Below are positions 34,045 through 43,978 of a stretch of 64,000 nt of DNA, piece after piece (within the stretch, counting starts at the first letter, position 1; every line of letters begins with the position of its first letter). The notes beneath the pieces were generated by a model. The model was not told the origin of the DNA, did no database searches, and saw only the letters and a list, made by a program, of their open reading frames with translations. Both the position numbers and the translations under genes were made by a program. Source of the stretch: Rarobacter incanus (lineage in GTDB: Bacteria > Actinomycetota > Actinomycetes > Actinomycetales > Cellulomonadaceae); the NCBI RefSeq assembly GCF_006715765.1, contig NZ_VFNV01000001.1, positions 1,364,001-1,428,000 on the forward strand. The letters are read 5' to 3'.

Positions 34045-36309
34045 CTACCGCGCGCGACGGGCGCTGCGCACGTCGGCCGCCGAATACGTGACGCGCAGAG
34101 CCAGCGTTCGATCCGTCGACGCCACCCGAACCTTGATCCGCGTGCCGCGCACGGTTTGCTTCACCCCCCTCTTGCCCGCGGTGACATTGCGGCGCCCTCT
34201 CTTGTCGACCACCACCACCTTGGTCCCCTTGGGGACTGCGCTTACGCGGATGAGCAAACGGGATCCGATCGCCCGCAAAGTAACCCGTGGACGCATTTTC
34301 TTTGTGGTGAAGCTCACGGGGTTCGACGCGGTGCGCCCCGCCGGGGTGACGGTGGCCCGGTATTCGGTTCCGGGGTAGAGCCCCTTGACCGTCACCCGCG
34401 TTCCCCGCACCTTGAACGTTCGCGCTCCCACCCGGACCAGATAGGTCGCCGCGGGTCCGGCGGAATTCCAGGTGAGGGTGACCGATGTCGTGCCGCGTTT
34501 GGTGACTTCGATCGCAACCACCGTTGCCAACGTCGTCCGTATCGCGATTGTGCTGACGGCCGGCGCCTCACCGGGTTTCGTGGCCGTGACGGTCCCCTGG
34601 TAGGTGCGTCCGGGGCTCAGACCGGTGACATTTACGAAGGTTCCCTCACTGCTCCATGTTCCCTCATGACCGCGCAAGGCCAACACGTAGCGCACGCCCG
34701 GGGCCGGCTGATTCCACGACACTCTTGCACCGCTCGAAGTTGCGTCGGATACCGTTATTCCGGCCGGGAGTGCGAGGGTTGTACGCACTGACCCTTTGAC
34801 GATCACGCCGACGCCACGAGCGTTGAAAGCCTGCACCTGATAGGCGTAGGTGGTCGACGGCGCCAGTCCGGTGATCTGCGTTGTGGTGGAATCAACCTCG
34901 CGCACAGTACCCCCGACCGCAACGCGGTATCCGGTGGCCCCCGCGGCCGCATCCCATCTGAGTTGCACGCCCGTGGGCAGGGCGGCAGCCGCCACGTTTC
35001 CCGGCGCGAGCGGTCCGGTCACAAACTCCCAGGTCGCAGCGGGGGACAACCCCGACGGGTTACGAGCGCGCACGGCGACGGAATAGCCGGTGTTTGGCGC
35101 CAAATCCGATCGCACTATCGGGTTACTTTGGTGCGTGGTCACCTCACGGGCACCCTTCTCACTGACCCAGATCGCTTCGAATTCTTGCACTGCCGGATCC
35201 GACGATGCGACGAACGAAGCAGTGACTCCGACCGCTGCCTTCGAAGCCAAGACCGGAGCGTCGGGCAGGCGCGGGCCCGTCGTGAAATACAAGCGCGCTC
35301 TACCGCCCCGCGTGATGGCATCCACCACAGGGGTTACGGTCACCAGATATTCGGTCGAGGGTGTCAGCCCCGGAAGCACCACCGTCGCGTCAGTGACTTC
35401 GGTACTCATCGATTCGTCACCATCTACCGGCTTCCATGCCACCGTGTAGGACGCCGCACCCGGTACCGGGTCCCACCGAAGGCTTGCGGATTCATGGGTG
35501 ACTTCGCCCAGCGCCACTTCGCTTGCGGCCGGGCCTGTCTTCACGATGCGGGCGGAATATAGAAATTCGCCGCTCCAAACGTGCAGAATCTTGTCGAATG
35601 TCATCTCCGTTGTGGATTCCACGATGGGTAGCAACTCATCATCGCTGGAACGCTGGTACACGACGGCCGCTTGATTCATCCAGATCGCGCAGTATTCCGT
35701 TCCCGACTCGAATCCTGTGCCGCGCGCCCGAAGGCTCACTGTGCCGTTGGCCCCGACTTCTGCCGCCGCGAACGCAGACTCTCCGGCCCGGTGCGCATTC
35801 GGAAATCCCTCTTCGCTCCATCGGTAGGGACTCGGTGGACGTTTCTGGCTTCCTCGATTGTCCGTGACGGCAAAGGTTCTGGCCTTCGCGGCGAGAGGAA
35901 AGCGACTGGGATATCCCGCCGCGTTGCCACTGCCCGACGGGCAGCGGTCTTGATCGACAAGCATCACGACTGATTTGTGGAGATTGGGCGAGGGCAGATC
36001 AATTTTCATCGTAAATCGCTGACCGTCTACGGCTTCCACGGTTATTCTTCCCACCTGGGCGGAGCCCTGCGGCACGGCCTCCGTCGCTGTCTGCGAACCC
36101 GCCGCACCCGCCGCACCCGCGGCCGACACCGCCGCACCCGCCGCACCCACAGCCGACACCGCCACCGCCGCCAGCAATGCGGCCAGCAGACGGCGCCATC
36201 GAGGCGCTGCCGCACCACAACGAGGGGGCCTCGTCCTGGCTCTTGTGTCAAGACTCGTGCGTGGGTCATCCAGTTCCGCGTCAGGTCGCGGACCCATCCT
36301 TGTGCTCAT
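34045..36309 (-). CDS. Secreted multi-domain fibronectin type III protein
   Basis: The product of about 754 residues has a signal region near 40-70 and an N-terminal domain with two Cys (QDRCPSGSG, TEYCAIW). It then has five or so FnIII modules of about 85-90 residues, each ending like LTPSTEYLVTV or LAPSTTYAYQV, and a very basic C-terminal domain (about 660-754). FnIII arrays in Actinobacteria accompany surface enzymes or adhesins. The ATG at 36309 has GGAGG upstream and overlaps the stop of the LPXTG gene, so the two are translationally coupled. No LPXTG is present, so it is released or held non-covalently. Confidence 0.8.
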   Translation of the reverse strand: MSTRMGPRPDAELDDPRTSLDTRARTRPPRCGAAAPRWRRLLAALLAAVAVSAVGAAGAAVSAAGAAGAAGSQTATEAVPQGSAQVGRITVEAVDGQRFTMKIDLPSPNLHKSVVMLVDQDRCPSGSGNAAGYPSRFPLAAKARTFAVTDNRGSQKRPPSPYRWSEEGFPNAHRAGESAFAAAEVGANGTVSLRARGTGFESGTEYCAIWMNQAAVVYQRSSDDELLPIVESTTEMTFDKILHVWSGEFLYSARIVKTGPAASEVALGEVTHESASLRWDPVPGAASYTVAWKPVDGDESMSTEVTDATVVLPGLTPSTEYLVTVTPVVDAITRGGRARLYFTTGPRLPDAPVLASKAAVGVTASFVASSDPAVQEFEAIWVSEKGAREVTTHQSNPIVRSDLAPNTGYSVAVRARNPSGLSPAATWEFVTGPLAPGNVAAAALPTGVQLRWDAAAGATGYRVAVGGTVREVDSTTTQITGLAPSTTYAYQVQAFNARGVGVIVKGSVRTTLALPAGITVSDATSSGARVSWNQPAPGVRYVLALRGHEGTWSSEGTFVNVTGLSPGRTYQGTVTATKPGEAPAVSTIAIRTTLATVVAIEVTKRGTTSVTLTWNSAGPAATYLVRVGARTFKVRGTRVTVKGLYPGTEYRATVTPAGRTASNPVSFTTKKMRPRVTLRAIGSRLLIRVSAVPKGTKVVVVDKRGRRNVTAGKRGVKQTVRGTRIKVRVASTDRTLALRVTYSAADVRSARRAR

Positions 36310-39300
36310 CAGTGCCTCCACCTGCGCGTTGCGAGAAAGAACGTCGCCCCGAGCAAGATCAGAGCAAAGCCGAGCACGGTCGCCACCTGCGCCATTCCAG
36401 TGACCGGAAGCGCGGGCCTGCCCGGCGTCGATGCCGCGGGCGGATTCTGCGTCACCCGAGTCGTTTCGGAGGCGACCCTATGGTCGCCGGACGCAATCGG
36501 AGCCGCCCTTCCCTCGATATAGAGCTGCTCGACCCAGTAGACGGTTGCCTCCTTCCGCGCCTTGATCCTGGGGGATTCGAATGTCCCGGACCGTGTCACG
36601 GCGACCTTCGCGGTCGTGGCAAGCAAGCGGTCCCCCGCAAACCCCTCTTCTACTCTGGCGGCGTCCGCGCCACCCGCCTGCTCCCACAGTTGCCAACGCA
36701 GGTAGGTCCCCTGCGGCAACGCCGTTGGGGCCACCACCACGACGGAATCACGAAGATCCTTGCCGACCTTTGCGAAGTCGGCTGCCCGGGACGAAACATC
36801 GATGATGGTTGTTGTTTCCCCTGGCACCCTCGGTTCGCCAACGATCATCGGTGGGTCGTCCGTATCAATGATGCCGTCCGGGGTCGGAATATAGAGGCGT
36901 TCGCGGAAGTAACCCCGGCCAATTGCATCCCCCACGTCGACGGTGGGTGACGTGTAAATTCCGGGACCATCGACCACGACCGGCCCGACGGTTGTCAGCA
37001 ACGTGTCGTTGGCCGTATCGGAGCCCTTGACCTGCGCGTAGTAATCGAAGTACAGGTGCGATCCCGCCGGAGCCGGGCCGGCAACTATGGCTTGGTCATA
37101 GGTCGTCGTGCCGACCTGCGCAAAGGGGTTGGCGCTGGTGGTTACGCTGACGATTCCGGTGGTTTCCGACGACCTTCCAAATGGGCTGGACCAGGGCTGG
37201 TGACGGTCACCCCCGGCGATCGTCTCGGTCCACACCACGTAGCGGCATCCGGCGGGGACCGTTACCGACGGCGAATAGAGCGGAGGCACCCTGCCCTCGG
37301 AATCGCTGGTGACCTCGCTGGTGACGGTCGCAATCTCGCGTGCGGATTGCGGCACCTGAGCTGATTCGACCGGTTGCGACGGCGTGCACCATGCGGTGTG
37401 GCGAATTGTCACCGTCTCGTTGGTCGGCATGCCCGTAACCTCGAATTGGTCAGATAAGAGTGCCCCTTCGCGAGCGATCGCGTGCGAGGCCTGGGTGGTG
37501 ACCTGCGGCTCGAATTTGATGAACGAGAGCTCCGCCGCAACCCCCCACCGCGATTCCACGCCAATTCCGGCGGTGCCCGGAGCGGCGTCAATGAGTTGCT
37601 CCGTCCACGGGTAATACCCAGGCCGGTCAGCTCGCACCCCCTGCGTCACAGCGGACCCCGCACCGCTGCCATCGAGCGAGATTGTGACCGCCTGCGGATC
37701 AGCCGCGAGCGCCGGCCGCGTTGCGTCGGATAGGTCCGTCGGGACGGGAGGCGCCAGGACCGGTTCATATACCCGCACCAGGACCGTGACCTCGCTGTTG
37801 GGTTTGCCTCCGGCGACCTCGATGCGATCCGCGATCAAGTCCCCGATCGAACCCGGCTCGCTTTGCGCGGGTCGTGCCGCCGTGGTGATCGTGAGTTCCC
37901 AGGGGATAGGCACGGTCTCTTCGGCGTGCACGGAATCATCGCACTTGCCGGGGTACCCGTTGATGCGGTCGTTGACGGGAACATCCGAACCGGGAGCCCA
38001 ATCGCCGGCGCCTTCGTAGCAGTAGGTGTAAATCCACCACCCCCCGGCGCTCGATGAGTCATCTGGAAGCGTGTACGGGTGCTGGTTGGCGAGCGTAACG
38101 GTGTCAGCGGTCGCGCTGACTGGGTCGATGGATTTTGACGAAACCCGTCGCACTTGACCTTGTTGGTCCGCAATGCTCGCGTTGTTCACCGGCTCCTCGA
38201 TCCCGTGCCACAGGGTAGAGGTCACCCGCAGCGGATACTTTTGCAGATCCACACCGTTGCGTTGAACGGTGAACGTGTCAAAGATGGTCGCGCCCGCCTT
38301 GGCGACCTGCCCGGAGGCCACGGTCGATACCGATGGTTGTGCGGGAATGAAGGCCGGAATCACGACCGATTCCGCGGGAATTGCGTAATTCGACACGTAC
38401 CCTTCCGGCAGTTGGTTGGCAACGGCATCCAACGACACGACCCAGGTGTACGGCGTATCTACAGCGCGCTGGCGCACGCTCACGCTGACCGCGGTCGCAA
38501 ACGACCCGGCCGCGTTTGTTGTGACATTTGTGACCAGGGGTGAGCCAACGGCAACGGCCTGCGCGGGAGGCGATGCGATGCCCGCGGAATCCGTGGGGAA
38601 TTCGGTGGCATCGGGGTGCCGGTATAGCTGGGCCCGCACGACCAGGGGCGTTCCCGCTGCGAAACCGGAACCAGAGATGTCGTCGGAAATGGTGACGTTG
38701 CGAGCGTCATCGGGTGTCGATTGGCCGGCCACCGTCGCGACGCGCGGCATGAAAGCCTGCTTGGTTTCCGCTGGTATCCCGTAGTCGGTGACGCTTTCTT
38801 GCAAGAGACCGCCCAACGCCTCTTCGTTCGAAATGACCCAGGTGTAATACCCGCCCAGGATTGCTGTGGACACCTTGGGCCGCCAGGTTGCGTTCCCGTT
38901 CTTGTTCAAGGTGACGGTCGTAGCGACGCTGCCCTGCGGCGTTCCCGGAATCTTGGCGGCGGATTGGACCGTGCGCCGCGCTGGTTCGCTACCGCCCGCG
39001 TATCGCAGCCAGGCCGTGAGCTTGACTTTCGCCCCGGCGAAACGCTTCGGGGCGTTCAGGCTCACCTCGTCGACGTGCTCCAGCGAGTTCCCAACACGTT
39101 TGATATCGGATGCGATCGTCGTGATGACCGCACTATCGGAAGGAATACTGAGCTTGCCGGTCGACGTGACCGCAACGCGCGAGATCGTCGCCATGTCCTG
39201 CACCGATCCGGCGGCGCCGAATACGTTGTCGTGCCCCGACCACACCGTGATATCGGTTGCCGCCAGGCCCCCGGCGGCAACCTTAAACCCCACGGTTCCC

Positions 39301-40031
39301 GGTCCGGTGATTGTGATGTTCGGGAACGAGCGAGCCTTGGATTCGGACGTGAACGTGATCGTCTTCGCCCCGTTCGCAAAGGTTGCGGGTCCCGTCAGCG
39401 TCACCGTGATGGCGATGCCGGGAACCTGCACCGTGCCGCGGGCCACGATCGCCACATTGGCGAGGGTCAGGTGGTCCGCATCTGCGTTGCGGGTGAGCTT
39501 TCCGGTGGCGCTGTAGGGGCCCGCGTAGCGACGGGCATCCGCCCACATCGATCCGGCTATCTTCTTGATGCGGGCCCGCGTGGCGGAAACGTATTGTTTG
39601 CGTTTGCTTGCGGAGACGTCGTGATAGGTGTGGGCCAAGTAGGAAATGGCCGCATGCGTCTCGTCCTTTGTGGCGCCAGTGAAGTTGCTCCCGGACCACC
39701 GCTCGATTGCGTAGGAGAGTTCTGCCGCCCGGATGGACCTCGTCTTTCCTGCGCTAGTTGGGACCGCAGCGCCGCCCTGCAGGCACCACGCGTATGTGGT
39801 GCCCATCGCGGATGCTGCCCGATAAGAACCCAACCAACTTGGTATCGAGGGCAATGCCTCGCCGTATTGCCGCGAAAATGGGGCCTTGCTGGGTGCCGCC
39901 GCGGCCCTTGTTGCCACGACTGCGGCACCGGCCATCAGCGCCACCGCCACGACGCCAGCAGTAATTGCGGCCAATAGCCGCATGCGCCGGCGCCAAGCGG
40001 ATTTAAGTTCCACTATGCAGAACTGATCCAT
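36309..40031 (-). CDS. LPXTG-anchored large surface protein
   Basis: This 1240-residue protein has a signal segment (about 17-45) and ends with LPVTG, a hydrophobic stretch and RRWRH, the classic sortase signal, so it is wall-anchored. The N-terminal domain (about 50-165) is followed by a mixed-beta region and at least five repeats of about 140-160 residues. Each repeat has a P-x-x-W or Y-x-W-V core (YTWVISNEEA, YTWVVSLDAV, YPWTEQLIDAA, RYVVWTETIAGG). The start has AGGAAGGA 6 nt before it. It is the first gene of a two-gene unit with the FnIII protein. It may be an adhesin; no ligand can be read from the sequence. Confidence 0.82.
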   Translation of the reverse strand: MDQFCIVELKSAWRRRMRLLAAITAGVVAVALMAGAAVVATRAAAAPSKAPFSRQYGEALPSIPSWLGSYRAASAMGTTYAWCLQGGAAVPTSAGKTRSIRAAELSYAIERWSGSNFTGATKDETHAAISYLAHTYHDVSASKRKQYVSATRARIKKIAGSMWADARRYAGPYSATGKLTRNADADHLTLANVAIVARGTVQVPGIAITVTLTGPATFANGAKTITFTSESKARSFPNITITGPGTVGFKVAAGGLAATDITVWSGHDNVFGAAGSVQDMATISRVAVTSTGKLSIPSDSAVITTIASDIKRVGNSLEHVDEVSLNAPKRFAGAKVKLTAWLRYAGGSEPARRTVQSAAKIPGTPQGSVATTVTLNKNGNATWRPKVSTAILGGYYTWVISNEEALGGLLQESVTDYGIPAETKQAFMPRVATVAGQSTPDDARNVTISDDISGSGFAAGTPLVVRAQLYRHPDATEFPTDSAGIASPPAQAVAVGSPLVTNVTTNAAGSFATAVSVSVRQRAVDTPYTWVVSLDAVANQLPEGYVSNYAIPAESVVIPAFIPAQPSVSTVASGQVAKAGATIFDTFTVQRNGVDLQKYPLRVTSTLWHGIEEPVNNASIADQQGQVRRVSSKSIDPVSATADTVTLANQHPYTLPDDSSSAGGWWIYTYCYEGAGDWAPGSDVPVNDRINGYPGKCDDSVHAEETVPIPWELTITTAARPAQSEPGSIGDLIADRIEVAGGKPNSEVTVLVRVYEPVLAPPVPTDLSDATRPALAADPQAVTISLDGSGAGSAVTQGVRADRPGYYPWTEQLIDAAPGTAGIGVESRWGVAAELSFIKFEPQVTTQASHAIAREGALLSDQFEVTGMPTNETVTIRHTAWCTPSQPVESAQVPQSAREIATVTSEVTSDSEGRVPPLYSPSVTVPAGCRYVVWTETIAGGDRHQPWSSPFGRSSETTGIVSVTTSANPFAQVGTTTYDQAIVAGPAPAGSHLYFDYYAQVKGSDTANDTLLTTVGPVVVDGPGIYTSPTVDVGDAIGRGYFRERLYIPTPDGIIDTDDPPMIVGEPRVPGETTTIIDVSSRAADFAKVGKDLRDSVVVVAPTALPQGTYLRWQLWEQAGGADAARVEEGFAGDRLLATTAKVAVTRSGTFESPRIKARKEATVYWVEQLYIEGRAAPIASGDHRVASETTRVTQNPPAASTPGRPALPVTGMAQVATVLGFALILLGATFFLATRRWRH

Positions 40032-40184
40032 GGAAATTCCTTCCTAGTTGTGAAGCCTGGAGGCACCAACTCTGAAAGAAGCACCCCGCTCCGCACCCGC
40101 CACCGGCAGATTGTGGATAACATTTCGGGGCAAGGATGGGGACTCTCGGTTTCACAACCGTTCGCGACGTGGCACTATCGATAT

Positions 40185-41858
40185 ATGGACCCGCGAGCAG
40201 GCACTGTTGCCCAAGAATCAGACCTCATCGACGTCGACGAGCTCATCGCCGCCTACTACGACCGCACCCCAAATCCGGACGATCCCGCACAGAAGGTCGT
40301 TTTCGGTACTTCGGGGCACCGCGGGTCGTCGCTGGACGCCGCCTTCAACGAGGCGCATATCCTCGCGATCACCGCGGCGATCGTCGAATACCGCACGCTG
40401 CAGGGCTACGACGGCCCGCTCTTCATCGGGCGCGATACGCACGGCCTCTCCGAACCAGCAACCAACACGGCGCTTGAGGTGCTAGCGGCGGCCGGCGTCG
40501 AAGTGCGCGTCGATTCGCGTGATTCCTTCACGCCCACCCCGGCCGTCTCGCACGCTATCCTGCGCGCCAACGGAGTCGGCAGCGCACAGGGTTTGCGCAC
40601 AACGGGGCCGGGCCTGGCCGACGGAATCGTGGTCACGCCCTCGCACAACCCCCCACGCGACGGCGGCTTCAAGTACAACCCGCCGCACGGCGGTCCCGCG
40701 GACACCGACGCCACCAGCTGGATCGCGAACCGGGCGAACCAGTGGCTGCGCGACGGGGTGGAGAAGATCGAGCGGGTCAGCCTGGCCGCCGCCCTCGGCG
40801 CCACCACCACTCGCCCCTACGACTTTCGCAAACACTACGTCGATGACCTGCCCAGCATCCTCGACTTCGACGCGATCCGCTCGGCAGGGGTGCGCATCGG
40901 CGCCGACCCGCTCGGCGGCGCCTCGGTCGAATACTGGTCAGAGATCGCCGAACGACACAATCTCGATCTCACTGTCGTCAACCCGGCTGTCGACCCGCGC
41001 TGGGCTTTCATGACACTGGACTGGGACGGGAAGATCCGCATGGATTGCTCCTCCCCCTACGCCATGGCCTCCTTGGTCGCCCGCATGAGCGCCCCCGACG
41101 CCGCCTACGACATCGCGACCGGCAATGACGCGGACTCCGACCGGCACGGCATCGTCACGCGCGACGGTTTGATGAACCCCAACCACTACCTGGCGACCGC
41201 CATTTCCTACCTGTATTCGGGCCACCGCCCAAGCTGGCGACCGGACGCCGCGATCGGCAAGACACTCGTCTCCTCGTCGCTCATCGACCGGGTGGGCGCG
41301 GGGTTGGGCCGCAACGTGATTGAGGTCCCCGTCGGCTTCAAGTGGTTTGTTCCCGGGCTACTCGACGGCAGCGTCGGCTTCGGTGGGGAAGAATCCGCTG
41401 GTGGTTCCTTCTTGCGCAAGAACGGCGACGTGTGGACCACCGACAAGGACGGCCTCATCATGGCGCTGCTTGCCTCAGAAATCCTTGCCGTGACCGGTAA
41501 ATCTCCCAGCGTGATCCACCGTGAGTTGGTCGACGAGTATGGCCAATCCTGGTACGCCCGCGTGGACGCGCCCGCCACGCTCGAAGAGAAGGCAAAACTG
41601 GGCGCGCTCAGCCCCAGCCAGGTCACCTCCACCGAGCTGGCAGGTGAGCCGATCACCGCTGCGCTGACCGAGGCCCCCGGCAACGGGGCCAAGATCGGGG
41701 GACTGAAGGTCACGACAAAGAACGCCTGGTTCGCGGCCCGCCCCTCGGGAACCGAGAACGTGTACAAGATTTACGCGGAATCGTTCGTGTCCGCGGACCA
41801 TCTCAAGCAAGTCCAGGACGAGGCCAAGCAGGTCGTATCGGACGCCCTCGCGGATTAG
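40185..41858 (+). CDS. pgm: Phosphoglucomutase (alpha-D-glucose type)
   Basis: The 557-residue enzyme interconverts glucose 1- and 6-phosphate for glycogen and wall precursors. The phosphoserine loop is VVTPSHNPPRDGG, the metal loop GNDADSDRHG, the sugar loop GGEESAGGSF and the phosphate site ARPSGTENVYKIY. Length matches E. coli Pgm. The ATG at 40185 lies at the family start (MDPRAGTVAQ) although the frame is open for 45 codons before. It has no clear ribosome site, and TATCGATAT just before it suggests a leaderless start. Confidence 0.95.
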   Translation: MDPRAGTVAQESDLIDVDELIAAYYDRTPNPDDPAQKVVFGTSGHRGSSLDAAFNEAHILAITAAIVEYRTLQGYDGPLFIGRDTHGLSEPATNTALEVLAAAGVEVRVDSRDSFTPTPAVSHAILRANGVGSAQGLRTTGPGLADGIVVTPSHNPPRDGGFKYNPPHGGPADTDATSWIANRANQWLRDGVEKIERVSLAAALGATTTRPYDFRKHYVDDLPSILDFDAIRSAGVRIGADPLGGASVEYWSEIAERHNLDLTVVNPAVDPRWAFMTLDWDGKIRMDCSSPYAMASLVARMSAPDAAYDIATGNDADSDRHGIVTRDGLMNPNHYLATAISYLYSGHRPSWRPDAAIGKTLVSSSLIDRVGAGLGRNVIEVPVGFKWFVPGLLDGSVGFGGEESAGGSFLRKNGDVWTTDKDGLIMALLASEILAVTGKSPSVIHRELVDEYGQSWYARVDAPATLEEKAKLGALSPSQVTSTELAGEPITAALTEAPGNGAKIGGLKVTTKNAWFAARPSGTENVYKIYAESFVSADHLKQVQDEAKQVVSDALAD

Positions 41859-42146
41859 TTCCGCAACCGCAAGACGCGGTCGCTGGCGCCGCCACCTATC
41901 CAAGGTGCGCGGCAAGCGCGCGCTCCTAGCGGGAGCAAGCAGCGTCGCTGAAAGCGCACAAGCGCTTGGGGCGGCACCCACGTGGGTGCCGCCCCAAGCG
42001 CTTCGCCAGCAAAGTCCCGAGTATCGCGCCCCACTGCCTGTCCCGGTCGGCGCAACGCCCCACCACCGATCCCGGTCGGCGCAACCCCCCACCACCGATC
42101 CCGGCCAGCGCAACGCCCCACCACCGATCCCGGCCAGCGCAACGCC
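41859..42146. repeat. Intergenic palindrome (44 bp) and 29-bp tandem repeats
   Basis: A perfect 44-bp palindrome centred at 41981/41982 (41960-42003; core GGCACCCACGTGGGTGCC) lies between convergent pgm and FAD-oxidase genes. Next to it a 29-bp unit with ACCACCGATCCCGG repeats at 42062, 42091 and 42120, with a degenerate fourth before. The palindrome probably ends transcription from both sides, though no T-tract follows. The repeats touch the stop codon of the FAD oxidase. Confidence 0.8.
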
Positions 42147-43496
42147 CTACTGCGGGTCGCGGTTTGAGATGATGACGCCGTCCGGGTTCACCTCGGCGCG
42201 CACGGCCCGCCAGCGCGCCATCGCGACCTCGTCGTATGCGTCGGTGTAGTCCTGCCCGCGGGTCAGGAACGATGCGACCGTACGCGGTTTGCCGTCCACG
42301 GCAACGACCTCGCCCAGGCGGGCGTACGCCCGATCGACCCGTTCGTCGCCGGGCACCGCGGGGCCCACCCCCAGCACCAGGTGCGGATCATGAATCGCAC
42401 CGGCGATGGCGTCGACCAGCGGATCCTGCGCCAGGCGCCCGCCGAGCAGCCGCACCTGGATGTTCCGCAGCACTTGACCATCCGCGGTCTCGAATAGGTC
42501 AACCAGCGAGTCGATCATGGCGCGATCGACGCGGGCCAGCCGCGAGAAATCACCGGACGCCGACGGCTTGACGGGCTCGTTGATCGCCTTGTGCACACCC
42601 GACACGGCCAGGTGCCCCATGGCGTCGTCAATGATCGGCGGGATCTGCGAGCGAATCGCGTCGAGGGTACGCATGTGCTCGGTTTCGTTGTCGAATCCGA
42701 ATGCGTCGAGCGACACCAACCGCTGGCCTTGCAGCATGGGAGAGATGTCGTCGCGAGTCGGCATCTGCGTCAGGTTCACCGACATATTGAGCTTGGGGTC
42801 GGCGTCGGCGCCGTAGGAAAGCACGGCATCCAGGACGTCACCGGCCTCGTCCAAACCAAATAGAAGCTTGCCGCCGTATACGTCCGCGGCGGGATAAAGG
42901 TCGATTTCGACCGCCGTCACGATGCCGAATGAACCGCCGGCACCGCGCAGGGCCCACAACAGGTCACCGTCGGTGACGCGATGCGAGATTCCATCGGCAG
43001 TAACAAGTTCAACGGCGCGCAGCGCCCACGACCCGAGCCCGGTGGACCGGCTGAAGAGCGATACGCCACCCGCCAACTCGTAGCCGGTGACCCCGACGGA
43101 GGGATTGGACCCGAACGCGGCGACCAGGCCCGTTCCGTCCAGCGCGGCGGCAACCGCGCCCCACCGCACCCCGGCACCGATGCGCGCCGTCCGGTGCTCT
43201 ACGTCGATGACCAGTTCGTCGAATCCGCTGGGACGCACGACTATCGCGTCCGCAAGCTGGTGGTTGGCGCCGTGCCCGGTCAGTTGCGTCGTCACCTTGG
43301 CCCCGTGGTGAGAGGCAACGGCAAGGATCGAACGTATCTGTTCGACCGTTTCGACGGTGACGACCGCAAGGGGATCCTGGTGGACCGCTATGTTCCAAGG
43401 CTGCGAGGCGCGTTGCCAGTTCGCCGACGCGGGCGTGACGACCTGATAGCCCAGGGCCTGGATAAGTTCAGTTTCGAGTGTGAGTGGCTGGTTCAT
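42147..43496 (-). CDS. FAD-linked oxidase, PCMH/BBE family
   Basis: The 449-residue oxidase has an N-terminal PCMH FAD domain and a C-terminal BBE segment (YTDAYDEVAMARWRAV). A His in the TGHGANH loop (His75) fits covalent FAD attachment by one bond. The usual second Cys attachment site is not seen, so attachment is probably single. GSNPSVGVTGYELAGG and GAGGSFGIVTAVE complete the FAD site. Related enzymes oxidise sugars, alkaloids or polyphenols; the substrate here is unknown. No signal peptide is present. Confidence 0.85.
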   Translation of the reverse strand: MNQPLTLETELIQALGYQVVTPASANWQRASQPWNIAVHQDPLAVVTVETVEQIRSILAVASHHGAKVTTQLTGHGANHQLADAIVVRPSGFDELVIDVEHRTARIGAGVRWGAVAAALDGTGLVAAFGSNPSVGVTGYELAGGVSLFSRSTGLGSWALRAVELVTADGISHRVTDGDLLWALRGAGGSFGIVTAVEIDLYPAADVYGGKLLFGLDEAGDVLDAVLSYGADADPKLNMSVNLTQMPTRDDISPMLQGQRLVSLDAFGFDNETEHMRTLDAIRSQIPPIIDDAMGHLAVSGVHKAINEPVKPSASGDFSRLARVDRAMIDSLVDLFETADGQVLRNIQVRLLGGRLAQDPLVDAIAGAIHDPHLVLGVGPAVPGDERVDRAYARLGEVVAVDGKPRTVASFLTRGQDYTDAYDEVAMARWRAVRAEVNPDGVIISNRDPQ

Positions 43497-43622
43497 AGTC
43501 CCACCTTTGACGCATTAGACGGCCAGTTCAGCCTACCGCCTTGCGGGCGGCGACCGGGAACGCGGCAGGAAGAACGAGCGCTCCGCCGACCCCACGAACC
43601 GGCGCCGCCTGCGCGCGCCGAC

Positions 43623-43925
43623 CTAATCGACGATCAGCTCCGCGTACTGCGGGTTCCGGTCCACGAACGTGCCGATGTAGGAGCACTGGGGCACCACCTG
43701 CCACCCCTGCTCCTGCGCGTAGTCCAATGCCTCGCGCGCCATTTTCGCTGCAAATCCGCGCCCGCCGAACCGCGGGTCAACCACCGTGGACCGCACGGTC
43801 ATGGTCACCGCATCGGCGGTGTAGTCCAGGTGCCCCACCTCCCCGTCACCGGGCAAGCTGGCGGTGAAACGCTGCGCATCGGCGTCATGGTGGATGTCGA
43901 GGTCGTCACTAGTGTGCGTGCTCAT
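43623..43925 (-). CDS. Small GNAT-like N-acetyltransferase (YjdJ type)
   Basis: The 100-residue protein resembles the compact GCN5-related acetyltransferases of the YjdJ type. It has the acetyl-CoA loop DPRFGGRGFAAKMAREAL and the terminal QCSYIGTFVDRNPQY. The ATG at 43925 gives the usual length; the frame is open for 13 further codons upstream. Its substrate is unknown. Confidence 0.8.
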   Translation of the reverse strand: MSTHTSDDLDIHHDADAQRFTASLPGDGEVGHLDYTADAVTMTVRSTVVDPRFGGRGFAAKMAREALDYAQEQGWQVVPQCSYIGTFVDRNPQYAELIVD

Positions 43926-43978
43926 CCTCACATTCTGCCCCGAACCCCGGCGCTTGTCGCGCATGGCAAGATATCGGG

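Noticed and set aside
36309-40031. A thioester-bond domain (Cys-Gln crosslink) suggested by YAWCLQGG near the N-terminus
   Set aside because: The second site expected to supply Gln reads ETHAAISYL, and I cannot identify the required pair.
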